From: JBCAXA01 sp039183535 | GTDB taxonomy: Bacteria > Pseudomonadota > Gammaproteobacteria > Steroidobacterales > Woeseiaceae | Length of the DNA: 64,000 nt | Reading direction: 5' to 3' | Assembly (NCBI GenBank): GCA_039183535.1 | Contig: JBCDBO010000004.1 | Location: 1-64,000 of the forward strand | In this document: piece by piece, positions 43,457 to 52,919 of the stretch | Position numbering within the stretch: the first letter of the stretch is position 1 | Layout: each line of letters begins with the position of its first letter | Translations under genes and position numbers: made by a program | Notes under the pieces: generated by a model | Database searches by the model: none | Seen by the model: the letters and a program-made list of their open reading frames with translations, nothing else | What the model was told of the DNA's origin: nothing

Positions 43457-45559
43457 TCAGAAGCGCCCCGATACCCCGAACACAACAGCGCGTGGCTGAA
43501 TTGTCGATCCCAGTGTTGGTGTAAACAACTCGGTCAACTCGCGTTCATCAAACACATTATTACCGTTTAGGTAGACTTCAATCGCGTCGGAAACTTGATA
43601 CGACGCGCGAAGATCAACCAGTGTTCGGTCGCTAGCCTTCTCGAGAGGGTCGTTATCGAACGCGCTGAAGTATCCGTTGACGAACGACACGCTGGTGCCG
43701 AAACGCAGCCCTTGCGCGGGTTCGATGTCAGCGCTGAGCGTGGCGGTGAAGCCTGGTGCCCGTTCGAGTTCGTTGCCTTCGACGGTCGGCGCCTCGCGAA
43801 AGCGCTCTATCTCCGTTTCCAGCACACCGATCGAGCCATTCAGTTCGAGCCATGCGCTCGGTCGTGCTGTCACCGCTAGTTCAATACCGTAAGTCGTCGC
43901 CTCCTCAGCATTCCTGACAACGCTGCCGAATATCTCTGGGGCAAACTCAACGCGTTCAAGTAGCTGGATATCTTTAATATCGTTGAAAAAGACGTTGGCG
44001 AGGATTTCGAGTCGGTCGTTAAACAGCGCAGATCTTAGGTACGCTTCATAGGTCCAGCGCGTTTCTTCAGAAAACTCGGGCAACCCGAAAGGAGTGATAC
44101 CGTCACCCCGGCCTTGACCGTTCGCCGGCCGCGCGATGCTGAATCCGCCCGGTGTGAAACCACGCGCTACGAATGCGCCGATCGTGACATTCTCTGCTGC
44201 ATCAACTTCTATAGCGATGCGCGGCAGTAGCTCATTGAAACTCTCATCGAAGGCGACGTTGGTCGGGTTCGATGGCGTAGTCGCCGTGTTCGATGCCAGC
44301 ACACCGCTACGGTCTTGCGACTCGCTCTGATAACGAATACCGCCCGTGGCACGCAACGTCGGCGACAGCTCATAGGTGCCCTCTACGTAAACACCTATGC
44401 TGTTTCGCTGGTCGTCAAGTATCGTCGGGCCGAAATAATCCCAGTCCATTTCGATGTCCTGAAAACGCACAATCAAACCGGGTGACCACTGCAGCCGACC
44501 ATCTAGGGACGTAATTTGTAACGACAGTTCGTTTTGATAATCGATCGTCGTCTGGTCGAGCGCAAACGTGCCGTTACCGCTTTTGAGTTCCAAGTCAGAG
44601 GTCGCTGCAGTGAATCGATTGTTTAGCGCTACGTCGCTAGAGACGGCGTAGTCAACCTCCAAAATCCCAAAGATTGCGTTGTTCAGAAAAGCGGCGACGT
44701 TGGCGCTCGAGCGCTCAAAGTCCGTGTCGGGGCCGTCCGAGACGTTCTCTGTTTGCGGGCCAGTCGACTCGGTGTAACTCAGTGTTCCCTCAATTCGTAA
44801 CTTATCGGATTGCGTTGGTGTCCAAACGGCTTTCGCTCTTGCAGTCAGTTGCTCGAACTGAAACTGCTCATCGACGGTAAAAACAGGGTTTGTGTAATTG
44901 AGATACGTATCGCGCTGGTTGTAGTCGATGACGAGTCGACCATTCAGTGCGCCAGGGATAAGCTCGCCTGACACCAGTCCGGCGACTTGGAATTGATCGA
45001 AGGTTCCAAATTGCGCTTTTAGCTCCGCTTCGAAATCAGAGCTTGGGTCTTTGGTAACAACATTTAGAGCCCCGATCGCGCCGTTAACGCCGCCACTCGT
45101 TGTTTGTGGGCCGCGTACGATTTCGAGGTAGTCCACATCATAGATAGAGCTAGTACCAAACGTGATTTCGCCGTAGGCGAGTGGTCGACCGTCGACCGTA
45201 AATGGGGTTGGAGATAAGCGGCCTGGAATAATGCCTTGCGCGGAATTACCGGCACCCTCGGCGTTTTCACCGCGGATGTTAATGAAGCCATTTTGCACGC
45301 CAAGGAAATTGATGTTTGGTGCTCGCCGCAGCAGTTCCTCCACGCCGGTGGTACCCCGATCACTCTCAATATCTAGGTTGTCGAACAACGTGATCGAGCG
45401 TCCCTTTTGACCGGTTACAACAATCTCACTTAGCGCACTCGATCCGCGTGGCTTGGCGTTGTCGACCTCCTGCGCCAGCGCGACCGAGCCAAAAACGGCG
45501 CTGGCTACAATGACCAGGCAAGGCCTGAATATTCGCTTAAATCCAATATCGACGTTCAC
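43457..45559 (-). CDS. TonB-dependent receptor, TetR-associated
   Basis: This 700-residue outer-membrane receptor has a signal peptide (residues 13-29, ending VALAQ) and TonB-box-like SEIVVTGQ. The plug domain shows FINIRGENAEGAG, FTVDGRPLAYGE and VDYLEIVRGPQTTSGGVNGAIG. A long barrel ends in ATIQPRAVVFGVSGRF. GTG 45559 is preceded by AAGGAG with six bases of spacing, much better than an upstream ATG at 45643. The substrate is not clear: the sequence is neither BtuB-like nor a clear siderophore receptor. Its coupling to a TetR regulator, rather than only to Fur, suggests an organic ligand. Confidence 0.9.
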   Translation of the reverse strand: MNVDIGFKRIFRPCLVIVASAVFGSVALAQEVDNAKPRGSSALSEIVVTGQKGRSITLFDNLDIESDRGTTGVEELLRRAPNINFLGVQNGFINIRGENAEGAGNSAQGIIPGRLSPTPFTVDGRPLAYGEITFGTSSIYDVDYLEIVRGPQTTSGGVNGAIGALNVVTKDPSSDFEAELKAQFGTFDQFQVAGLVSGELIPGALNGRLVIDYNQRDTYLNYTNPVFTVDEQFQFEQLTARAKAVWTPTQSDKLRIEGTLSYTESTGPQTENVSDGPDTDFERSSANVAAFLNNAIFGILEVDYAVSSDVALNNRFTAATSDLELKSGNGTFALDQTTIDYQNELSLQITSLDGRLQWSPGLIVRFQDIEMDWDYFGPTILDDQRNSIGVYVEGTYELSPTLRATGGIRYQSESQDRSGVLASNTATTPSNPTNVAFDESFNELLPRIAIEVDAAENVTIGAFVARGFTPGGFSIARPANGQGRGDGITPFGLPEFSEETRWTYEAYLRSALFNDRLEILANVFFNDIKDIQLLERVEFAPEIFGSVVRNAEEATTYGIELAVTARPSAWLELNGSIGVLETEIERFREAPTVEGNELERAPGFTATLSADIEPAQGLRFGTSVSFVNGYFSAFDNDPLEKASDRTLVDLRASYQVSDAIEVYLNGNNVFDERELTELFTPTLGSTIQPRAVVFGVSGRF

Positions 45560-45660
45560 GCTTCGCTCCTTCTGATCGAGGTCTTTAAGGCGGTTGCGGT
45601 GCGGGACTCGCACGTTTTGACGAGTCGCTTTTTCGCTGCTCACAATCTGCCTGCTATGCA

Positions 45661-45697
45661 GTACACCGTACTAGTACGTTGTACCAGTACGGTGTAC
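45661..45697. promoter_or_regulatory. 37-bp palindromic operator, probable TetR-family binding site
   Basis: The arm GTACACCGTACTAGTAC (45661-45677) is repeated in inverted form at 45681-45697 with one mismatch around a GTT centre. The inverted repeat is long enough for two staggered TetR dimers. It lies about 100 bp upstream of the TonB receptor start, where a promoter is expected. The nearby TetR-family gene is the obvious partner. Confidence 0.75.
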
Positions 45698-46424
45698 CAT
45701 GCTTGGCGATGTAGGTAAAGTGATTCTCATTCGCAGTTAAATAGAGGCGCCTCGGCCTAAGCTGGTCTCGCAACGGGTTGTTGAAACGGTGTCTTAGCGT
45801 TGCGCTAGTCGCCGCCTAAACACGAAGCGCCGGCCGTACTGCGTATCCGTCCGGGTGGATTACAGGCGCGAACGTTGCTGCTGGATCAGACGAGCGCCGA
45901 CGGCCGTACCACGCGCGGTGCGAGGTAGGTCAAACGCCACTCGACCAACCGCACTTCGTCGCACGCTAAAGCAACCATTGTTGTTGCTTACTTTGGTCTC
46001 ACCGCGTATCTGCCGTTTACTCACTCCGTTACACCAAAACCTCGTCGATAGACGTTTCAGTTAACAAGACACCAGTCACAGTGGTACGTCGGTTTGGCTT
46101 GCGCGATCGTCAGTCACGCGAGCTTATGAGATGTCGATGCGCAAAGAGACACATAGCGATGGACGCGAGTGACAGCGTTGATTACTCAATGAGCAATGGA
46201 ATGCCGCCAGTACTCCTATAGCTTGACTGCGGATCTACCCGCTATCGCTATGCCGAGCCACGACATTCATTGCCGTTGCTAACTCAACGCAGCAATTGCG
46301 CTTTCTCGCGGCGTGATAGCGAACCGTCGCCTAGAGAATATTGGCGGGTTTTTCGGGCGTTTCCCGATCTACCTGCATGAGGCGGGTTGCGCGTCAGCGG
46401 TAGAGATAGGTCGGGAGTCGAACG
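45698..46424. other. Gene-free stretch of about 730 bp
   Basis: No open frame here has the composition or start signals of a gene. The 5' part holds a weak Fur-box-like sequence at 45716-45734. The 3' end carries the GGGAG ribosome-binding site of the thioesterase gene. No RNA gene or terminator is recognised. The length suggests a lost gene or regulatory RNA that cannot be named by eye. Confidence 0.5.
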
Positions 46425-47003
46425 ATGAATTTATACATGAGGCTACTGCGGGTGTTGTTAGGCGGTTGGTTCTCGCCTCGGTTGCCCCACACGAGCACCG
46501 TCGATAGCCGCTTTCGGGTCCTGCCGCACGATCTCGATGCCTTCGGCCACATGAACAACGGCCGCTACCTTCAAATTATGGATGTCGCGCGTCTGCAGTG
46601 GATGCTAACCACCGGCGTCTTGGCAGCTATCCGCCAGCATCGCTGGGCGCCCGTGTTGGGTGGCGGTTTGGTGCGCTTTCGGCACTCGCTGCGGTTTTGG
46701 CAAACCTACCAGGTCCGCACGCACCTGCTCGGTTGGCAAGGTCAGTGGTTTTTTCTCGAGCACCGCTTTCTAGATAAGACCGGTCGCACCGTCGCGGTTG
46801 GTGTAAGCCGGGCCGGTCTTCGCCATGCCGGGCGCTGGGTGCCCGCGTGCGATGTGGCCAACAGTGTGGCGCCGAACGCGTCGTCGCCCGAGCTGCCGGC
46901 CTACGTCGCGAATTGGCTGGACATCGAAGAGGCCGTGTTTCGCCGTGAACAACAACATCCGAGCGCCGGTGCGCCGACTCAGTGTCCGCAGGAGGCCGCG
47001 TAA
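46425..47003 (+). CDS. Hotdog-fold acyl-CoA thioesterase family protein
   Basis: This 192-residue protein is of the 4HBT_2 type. The pattern LPHDLDAFGHMNNGRYLQIMDVARL near residue 35 is the signature region with the family's catalytic-site Asp and following HMNN. RFRHSLRFWQTYQVRTHLLGW and WFFLEHRFLDKTGR make the rest of the hotdog sheet. It would hydrolyse or bind a fatty acyl thioester in the cytoplasm. ATG 46425 has a GGGAG site. Its stop overlaps the next ATG by one base, after an AGGAGG site, so it is co-translated with an RND exporter. That suggests it supplies a free fatty acid or lipid for export. Confidence 0.88.
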   Translation: MNLYMRLLRVLLGGWFSPRLPHTSTVDSRFRVLPHDLDAFGHMNNGRYLQIMDVARLQWMLTTGVLAAIRQHRWAPVLGGGLVRFRHSLRFWQTYQVRTHLLGWQGQWFFLEHRFLDKTGRTVAVGVSRAGLRHAGRWVPACDVANSVAPNASSPELPAYVANWLDIEEAVFRREQQHPSAGAPTQCPQEAA

Positions 47004-50000
47004 TGAGCGGGCGCAGCGATACATTGACGGGCGTATTCCAACGGATTACTGCGCGGCCGCATTTGACTCTCGGTGCGTCACTTGTGCTGATCGTGCTGCT
47101 GGCCAGTGGTTTGGCAACGCTGGTGAAAGACACATCGGTCAAGGCGTTCATCCCACCGGACCATCCAGCGCTCATTGCCGATGCTAACGTTGCCGATGTT
47201 TTCGGCGTATCCGATGCGATCGCCATCGCTGTTGTCGACCGAGATGGCAGCGTGTTTTCGCCGTCGACACTGCGCCTGGTCGCGGACTTAACAGAAACGA
47301 TCGCGACGCTACCCAACATTAACGCCGAGCGATTGTTCAGTCTGGCGACCGAGTCATCGATTACCGGCAGCGATGGCAGCATCGATGTTACACCGTACAT
47401 CGAGGCCGCCGATCTCAGCGATGCTTCCGCCGCCAATGCGGCGCGGCGCTGGCGCGACATGCCGCCGCATATCGGCACGCTCGTGAGCGCCGACGAACAC
47501 GGCACCGTGATTTTGGCACCGGTTAACGACCCGGCTGTCGCCGACGAGACCTACCTCGCTGTTATGGCGGCTATCGATTCCATCGCCGTTGACGATGTCG
47601 AGATCATGGTTGCCGGCCCTGGCGCTGTCAGTGGCTACCTCAGCCGCTACATCGACGAGGATGCGCGCAAACTGCAGCCCTTGGTGTTTCTAACGGTCCT
47701 CGGCTTTATCTACTTTGCGTTCCGGCGGTTGTCTGTGCTGCCTGGCGCGTTGGTCGTCGTCATCGGCGCAGCCGGCGGTGCGCTCGGCTTAATGGCATGG
47801 AGCGATACACCGTATTACGCCATCACCAATGCGCTGCCTGTCATTATCGTTGCGATATCTGTCGCCGATGCAATTCATGTGTTGTCGGTCTACTTCCAGT
47901 TGCGGGCCAGTCGAGTGGATGCGCCGGCGAGCGATTTGGTCGTCGATGCGATGGCGACGATGGCGCGGCCGATCACGTTGACGACAATAACGACGATTGC
48001 CGGTTTCGTCGGCATTGCCGTCGCATCGATCATGCCGCCCGTGACGGCATTCGGTGTCTACGCCGCCGTCGGTGCTGCACTCGCATGGGTGTTTACGATG
48101 ACCGCGTTGCCGAACGTCTTGGTGTTGCTAAAGCCCAAGCCGAGCCCCTCGTTCGCCAGTTTCGCGGCGGGGCGGCCAAGCGGATTGGGTTTAGCGCTCG
48201 CCCGCGGCGGTGCCATTGCGGCTCGACATTATCGATTGACGCTGCTCGCTTTCTTGATCGTCGTATCGGTGGCCGCTATCGGCGCAGCACGCTTGCAAAT
48301 TGACCGATCACAAGTCGATAACTTTGCGAGCGATGAGCCGATTCGCTTGGCCGATACCACCATCAATGAGCTGTTCGCCGGTACCGCGTTTGTGGACGTC
48401 ATTATCGAGGCGCCAGATGGGCTGCTCGATACCGCGCGTATGCGGCGGATCGTCGAGTTTCAGCGCTACATCGAATCACTGCCACACGTGCAGACCTCGG
48501 TCGGTATCACCGATTACCTCGGATTGATGCATGCAGCGATAGAAGAGACGCCGATTACGGCGGCCAATGCACGCCAACTACCCAGTGCCGCAGACAGTCT
48601 GGCGCAGTACCTGTTGCTCTATGAGGTTTCCGGTGATCCCGGCGATTTCGACGATGAAATCGATTACGCCTACGAGCGTGCACTGATCCGCGGGGTCATG
48701 AATACGCATTACTACAGCGATACCGCACCGGTCGTCGAGGCCTTGCAACGCTACATTGACGCCGAGTTCGATGATGAGTCACTGACCGCCACGTTGGCTG
48801 GTGATGTCACGGTTAGCTACCACTGGATGAGTCGTCTCGAGCGCAGCCACTTTGTCAGCGTCGGCTTGTCATTGGTACTGGTTCTCGTCACATCAATCGT
48901 TGTTTTCCGGTCAGTTACCCTCGGTTGCATCGCCGTCGTACCGGTGAGTTTCGCAGTCCTCGTGTTGTACGCCGTCATGGGATTCGCCGGTGTCTACCTC
49001 GAGCCGGCTACGTCGATGTTCGCCGCGATTGCTATTGGTGTCGGCGTCGATTTCGGCGTCCATCTTGTTGACCGCGTCATCCAGAAAGACAACTTGCGCG
49101 GCGCTGCACTGGCGGACCACTTGCACGCCACGCTAGCACCTACTGCGCGCGCCTGCTTTTTTAACTCAGCCGCGCTTGGCTTGGGATTCGCCGTACTAAT
49201 GACCAGCCACCTGCCAACCTTGCAACGATTCGGCGCGTTGGTTGCTGTGGCTGCTGTATCGAGCTACATCGTTGCGTTAATCCTAGTTCCAGCGCTCATT
49301 GCTGCTCGGGCAGCGCTGCGTGATTACCTCAAACTGCGTATGCCGCGCTGGTCCGCGCCGGCCGTCATTGTCTTGCTGACCTGTACCGCAGTTTCTTTCG
49401 CTGCCCGCGAGGCGAAAAGCGACGACGCGCCAGCCGTCGCGCTCGATGCCCTAGCCATCGCTGAGCGGGTCGCAAATCGGCCTGTTCCGCCGGCGACGCA
49501 TCGCCACGTTGCGATCACGCTGACCAACAAACGTGGTCGTACCCGGAACCGCCATGCGGTGATCGTCGCGTTGGACGATGCCGAGATGGAGTACACGCGT
49601 ATTACCTACACCGAGCCAAAAGCGATTCGTGATACAGCGTTTCTTAGTCATGACGCTATTGCAGCGAGCCGCGCGGACAGTCGCTGGTTGTACATACCGG
49701 CATCGCGCCGGGTACGGCGGATTCCTGCATCGGACCGCGGCGATTATTTTCTCGGTACCGACTTCACTTACGAGGACATTCAGTCGGAGCTCAAGTTCGA
49801 GCTGGATGATTACCGATTTTCAGACGCGCGCACGATTTCTCACGGGGGGGAACAACAAATTCGAATCGCTGGCCAACCGAAAAGCGCTGCGATTGCGCGC
49901 GAGTTGGGGTACGGGCGCTTCGAGGCCGTGATCGACACGTTGACGTGGATGCCGTTACAGATTGACTTTTTCGATCGTCAACTGCGCGCGCTGAAAACCG

Positions 50001-50197
50001 TCACGGTCCGCCGCGTCGAGGAAATCGACGGGTACTGGACGGCAACCCACATCGTCGCAGCGAATCACCGCACCGGCCATAGCACTGACTTTCACAGCAC
50101 CGACATCCGCCATCTTGACGCGTTGCCGACCGAACTTTTCGATGCTGCGCAATTGAACCGCGGCCTCGATGTAGCGCTGCTGCAAGGAAACGATTGA
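47003..50197 (+). CDS. RND (MMPL-type) exporter fused to a LolA-like lipoprotein-sorting domain
   Basis: This 1064-residue protein has two parts. Residues 1-775 form an RND/MMPL exporter: a first helix (about 25-45), a periplasmic loop and two five-helix bundles (about 230-400 and 610-770). The bundles contain AISVADAIHVLSVYF and IAIGVGVDFGVHLVDRV, the sterol-sensing-like TM4 and TM10 motifs. Then comes PRWSAPAVIVLLTCTAVSFA, which reads like an old signal peptide turned into an extra helix. A domain of about 260 residues follows, of the outer-membrane lipoprotein-sorting type (WLYIPASRRVRRI, YFLGTDFTYEDI). The extra helix would place that domain in the periplasm. In many genomes the two are separate neighbouring genes. 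Export of a lipidic substrate is inferred. Confidence 0.9.
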   Translation: MSGRSDTLTGVFQRITARPHLTLGASLVLIVLLASGLATLVKDTSVKAFIPPDHPALIADANVADVFGVSDAIAIAVVDRDGSVFSPSTLRLVADLTETIATLPNINAERLFSLATESSITGSDGSIDVTPYIEAADLSDASAANAARRWRDMPPHIGTLVSADEHGTVILAPVNDPAVADETYLAVMAAIDSIAVDDVEIMVAGPGAVSGYLSRYIDEDARKLQPLVFLTVLGFIYFAFRRLSVLPGALVVVIGAAGGALGLMAWSDTPYYAITNALPVIIVAISVADAIHVLSVYFQLRASRVDAPASDLVVDAMATMARPITLTTITTIAGFVGIAVASIMPPVTAFGVYAAVGAALAWVFTMTALPNVLVLLKPKPSPSFASFAAGRPSGLGLALARGGAIAARHYRLTLLAFLIVVSVAAIGAARLQIDRSQVDNFASDEPIRLADTTINELFAGTAFVDVIIEAPDGLLDTARMRRIVEFQRYIESLPHVQTSVGITDYLGLMHAAIEETPITAANARQLPSAADSLAQYLLLYEVSGDPGDFDDEIDYAYERALIRGVMNTHYYSDTAPVVEALQRYIDAEFDDESLTATLAGDVTVSYHWMSRLERSHFVSVGLSLVLVLVTSIVVFRSVTLGCIAVVPVSFAVLVLYAVMGFAGVYLEPATSMFAAIAIGVGVDFGVHLVDRVIQKDNLRGAALADHLHATLAPTARACFFNSAALGLGFAVLMTSHLPTLQRFGALVAVAAVSSYIVALILVPALIAARAALRDYLKLRMPRWSAPAVIVLLTCTAVSFAAREAKSDDAPAVALDALAIAERVANRPVPPATHRHVAITLTNKRGRTRNRHAVIVALDDAEMEYTRITYTEPKAIRDTAFLSHDAIAASRADSRWLYIPASRRVRRIPASDRGDYFLGTDFTYEDIQSELKFELDDYRFSDARTISHGGEQQIRIAGQPKSAAIARELGYGRFEAVIDTLTWMPLQIDFFDRQLRALKTVTVRRVEEIDGYWTATHIVAANHRTGHSTDFHSTDIRHLDALPTELFDAAQLNRGLDVALLQGND

Positions 50198-51498
50198 TGC
50201 ATGCGATTCGCCAAGGCGCAGCGGGGTCGGTGATTGTGTTTGCGATCATGGGCTGGCGGGCCGCGTCAGCCGATATCGATGCATCTCTCGCGGCTGAGAT
50301 CAATCTTGGTTTTGGCGATACGCGCGGCCAGAACGTGCAACAGACTATCGAGCTGATACCGTCAATAGCGGCAGACCTGGGGCCGAATCGCGAAGCGGTC
50401 GTTTCGCTACGATTGCGCCTAGATCCTGCCAACACTATTGAGGCCGGTGAGGCACCGACGGCGAATTTTGGCTCCGGCTCGCAGCCAGCCGTGCTCGGCG
50501 AACTCGGAACCCTCGAGGTGCGCGATGCTTACATCGAACAGCGCTGGCAGCGCGGTCTCGTACGGCTTGGCAAGCAGCAAATCGTCTGGGGGCGACTCGA
50601 TGGACTGAAGGTGCTCGATGTCGTCAACCCAATGGATTTTCGCGAGTTCGTCCTCGATGACTTCGCTGATTCGCGTTTGAGTCTATGGTCGCTGTACGCG
50701 GACATGACGACGGGTCCTTGGCGCACGGAGCTGGCGCTGATACCGGACGCGTCCGGGCATACGATTCCCGCCGCCGATTCGTGGTTCAATCTCGCCGCGC
50801 CGCGGTTTCGTTTTGGTGCTGCACCGGGTAGCCAAGCACCGAATGCAGTTACGTCGCGGCGCAGCGGTGCCGGTGCCGGACTTCGCCTTTCGCGGCGTGT
50901 GAAATCGCTCGATATCGCGGCGCTCGCTTACACCGGACTCGATCATGAGCCGCTCGGTCGTCTCAGCGTTCGCGGCAATATCCCGATGCTCGAGCAGTAT
51001 TACGAGCGGCGCGAGGTTTACGGCATCAGTATCGAGGGTGCTGCAGGTCCACTGGCCTATCGAGCGGAGGTGAGTGTTCAGCCTGATCGTATTTTTAATG
51101 TTGCCGGCGCCGGGACGTTAGCAGCAGAGTCTTTGGATCAAGTCGTCGCTGGTATCGGGTTTGATGTCGACGGACCATGGAACACCTTTATTAACGTGCA
51201 GCATCTGCAAGACCGTGTCCGGCAGGCGCCGAGTGATCTTGTTCGGCCGGCAACCGACCGAGTTTCAACGGTGTTTGTCCGACGGCAGTTCGCGTACGAG
51301 ACGCTTGGGGTAACGGCGCGGTGGTATTACTCACACGAACTTGGCGATCAGATGGCGGCGCTAACCGTTAACTACGCGCTATCCGACGCAACCCGTTTCA
51401 CGATCGACATCAATCGCTTTCGCGGTGATCGCACCGGTCTGTTCGGCCAGTTCGCAGACCGTGACCGCATTACGCTGCGCATCGCCCACACATTCTAG
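50197..51498 (+). CDS. DUF1302-like outer-membrane barrel protein
   Basis: This 433-residue protein has a signal peptide (to about residue 25, ending ASA) and repeated amphipathic beta strands. The stretch GKQQIVWGRLDGLKVLDVVN is typical of the DUF1302-type family, which accompanies RND/LolA-like export genes. The end DRITLRIAHTF is a barrel terminus with C-terminal Phe. ATG 50197 overlaps the exporter's TGA by one base, after CAAGGAAAC. It likely provides the outer-membrane step for the substrate moved by the RND-LolA fusion protein. Confidence 0.8.
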   Translation: MHAIRQGAAGSVIVFAIMGWRAASADIDASLAAEINLGFGDTRGQNVQQTIELIPSIAADLGPNREAVVSLRLRLDPANTIEAGEAPTANFGSGSQPAVLGELGTLEVRDAYIEQRWQRGLVRLGKQQIVWGRLDGLKVLDVVNPMDFREFVLDDFADSRLSLWSLYADMTTGPWRTELALIPDASGHTIPAADSWFNLAAPRFRFGAAPGSQAPNAVTSRRSGAGAGLRLSRRVKSLDIAALAYTGLDHEPLGRLSVRGNIPMLEQYYERREVYGISIEGAAGPLAYRAEVSVQPDRIFNVAGAGTLAAESLDQVVAGIGFDVDGPWNTFINVQHLQDRVRQAPSDLVRPATDRVSTVFVRRQFAYETLGVTARWYYSHELGDQMAALTVNYALSDATRFTIDINRFRGDRTGLFGQFADRDRITLRIAHTF

Positions 51499-51792
51499 AC
51501 GTTATGGCTAGCGTCGGCGGGGTCCCGGCTTACGCCATTGCCGCGCGGCTGCGTTGTCGGAACTCGTTGCCGTATTAGTCTTGCGCGTTAGCCGACGACC
51601 ATGCGCTCATCGATCCGGTGCTAGCTATTGGTGAAGACGCGCACCGTCGGCGAACACGGCAGTGCGGCCGCATGGTTCATCAACTGCATGCCGTGGATCT
51701 ACACGCGATTCGCGTGGATTTCGTAAAATCATCCGCGTACCGTGCTCGTTACAACCTAAGATTAAAGTGAAAAGCCCATGGGAGTGTGCTTC

Positions 51793-52779
51793 ATGGACAA
51801 ACGTCTGTTTGCTGCTGCAGCAACTGTGATGTTGGCCTTTTTAGTGACAGATTCATTTGCTGACGATATCGATGGCGTGGTTGAACACCCGATGATTGAG
51901 CGCTACCCCGGGCAGACGATTGCGTGGCAGCACATCGAGAATTATCAGCCGTACAAAGTCGCTGTTGGCCCTGTCGTTGGTTACCGGAGGATCGACGACT
52001 GGATCGATACTCAAGGTCGAGTGACCCGTACGTTTTACAAACTCGAGACGGAAGAGCGAACCTTTTCCGAGGTGTACAGGAATTATTTGGACGCCCTGCG
52101 CGCCGAGCGTTTCGATATTCTCGGTGAAGGGTTTTCGGTCGATCGAAAAGGTCGCGTGATAGGTTCGAGCCAGTGGTTCAACGTCACGCTGAACGCTAAT
52201 CCGCCTTCCAAGGCTGGAGCGGTAAATACGTTACGGGCCGGTACGTCGTCGTCAGGCGGTGCCGGCGCGATCGTCGCCACGAAAGAACGCGCGGCGGGTC
52301 TCGTTTACGTTGTCGTCTACGTCGAACAGCATTCAGAAGACTACATCGGCACACTAGTCGATATTGTAGAGGTGGAAGCCGCTGAAACCGGTTTGATCGT
52401 CGTCGATGCGGAGGCGATCGGTTCCGACATTGACGAGTACGGTCGAGTCGTACTGAACGGAATTACGTTCGATTTCGACAAAGCGACAATCAAGCCTGAG
52501 TCACGGCCCGCACTCGAGGCGATTGCAGAGTACTTACAGGCCAACCCGGACAAGGCCTTTTATATAGTTGGCCATACGGATTCGGCCGGGACCTTTGCCT
52601 ACAACCGAAAATTGTCCGGCGATCGGGCATTGGCCGTTGCGGCAGCGTTAAGCGAGGACTTTGGGATCGATGCGACTAGGCTGGAAGCGCATGGGGTAGG
52701 TCCGCTTGTTCCTGTGTTCTCAAATGCGACCGACGGCGGCCGCGATCAAAATCGGCGTGTTGAGCTGGTCGAGAAATGA
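51793..52779 (+). CDS. OmpA-family outer-membrane/peptidoglycan-binding protein
   Basis: This 328-residue protein has a signal peptide (residues 1-22, ending SFA), an N-terminal domain of about 190 residues of unrecognised type (YRRIDDWIDTQGRVTRTFYKLE) and a C-terminal OmpA-like domain. The latter shows NGITFDFDKATIKPES, IVGHTDSAGTFAYNRKLSGDRA and FSNATDGGRDQNRRVEL, the peptidoglycan-contacting pattern. ATG 51793 is preferred over 51778 because GGGAG then lies eight bases upstream. A 15-bp palindrome (CACGCGATTCGCGTG, 51702-51716) lies in front of it. It is probably an anchor or stress-linked envelope protein. Confidence 0.9.
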   Translation: MDKRLFAAAATVMLAFLVTDSFADDIDGVVEHPMIERYPGQTIAWQHIENYQPYKVAVGPVVGYRRIDDWIDTQGRVTRTFYKLETEERTFSEVYRNYLDALRAERFDILGEGFSVDRKGRVIGSSQWFNVTLNANPPSKAGAVNTLRAGTSSSGGAGAIVATKERAAGLVYVVVYVEQHSEDYIGTLVDIVEVEAAETGLIVVDAEAIGSDIDEYGRVVLNGITFDFDKATIKPESRPALEAIAEYLQANPDKAFYIVGHTDSAGTFAYNRKLSGDRALAVAAALSEDFGIDATRLEAHGVGPLVPVFSNATDGGRDQNRRVELVEK

Positions 52780-52919
52780 GTAGTAGCGCACAACTGGCTG
52801 CTGGTCGCCGCCAGCTTTCCTGTTAGCGCCAGTCGGCTGTAACAGATGTTTCGGCGACACCGGCTGGTATCGACGTGAGTAAGACTCGGCGCTGATGGCG
52901 CGTCGTACTACGAGTGACT

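Noticed and set aside
46627..47505. Minus-strand open frame of 292 codons across the thioesterase/exporter junction
   Set aside because: It runs opposite two genes with clear family motifs; low-complexity Arg/Ser composition.
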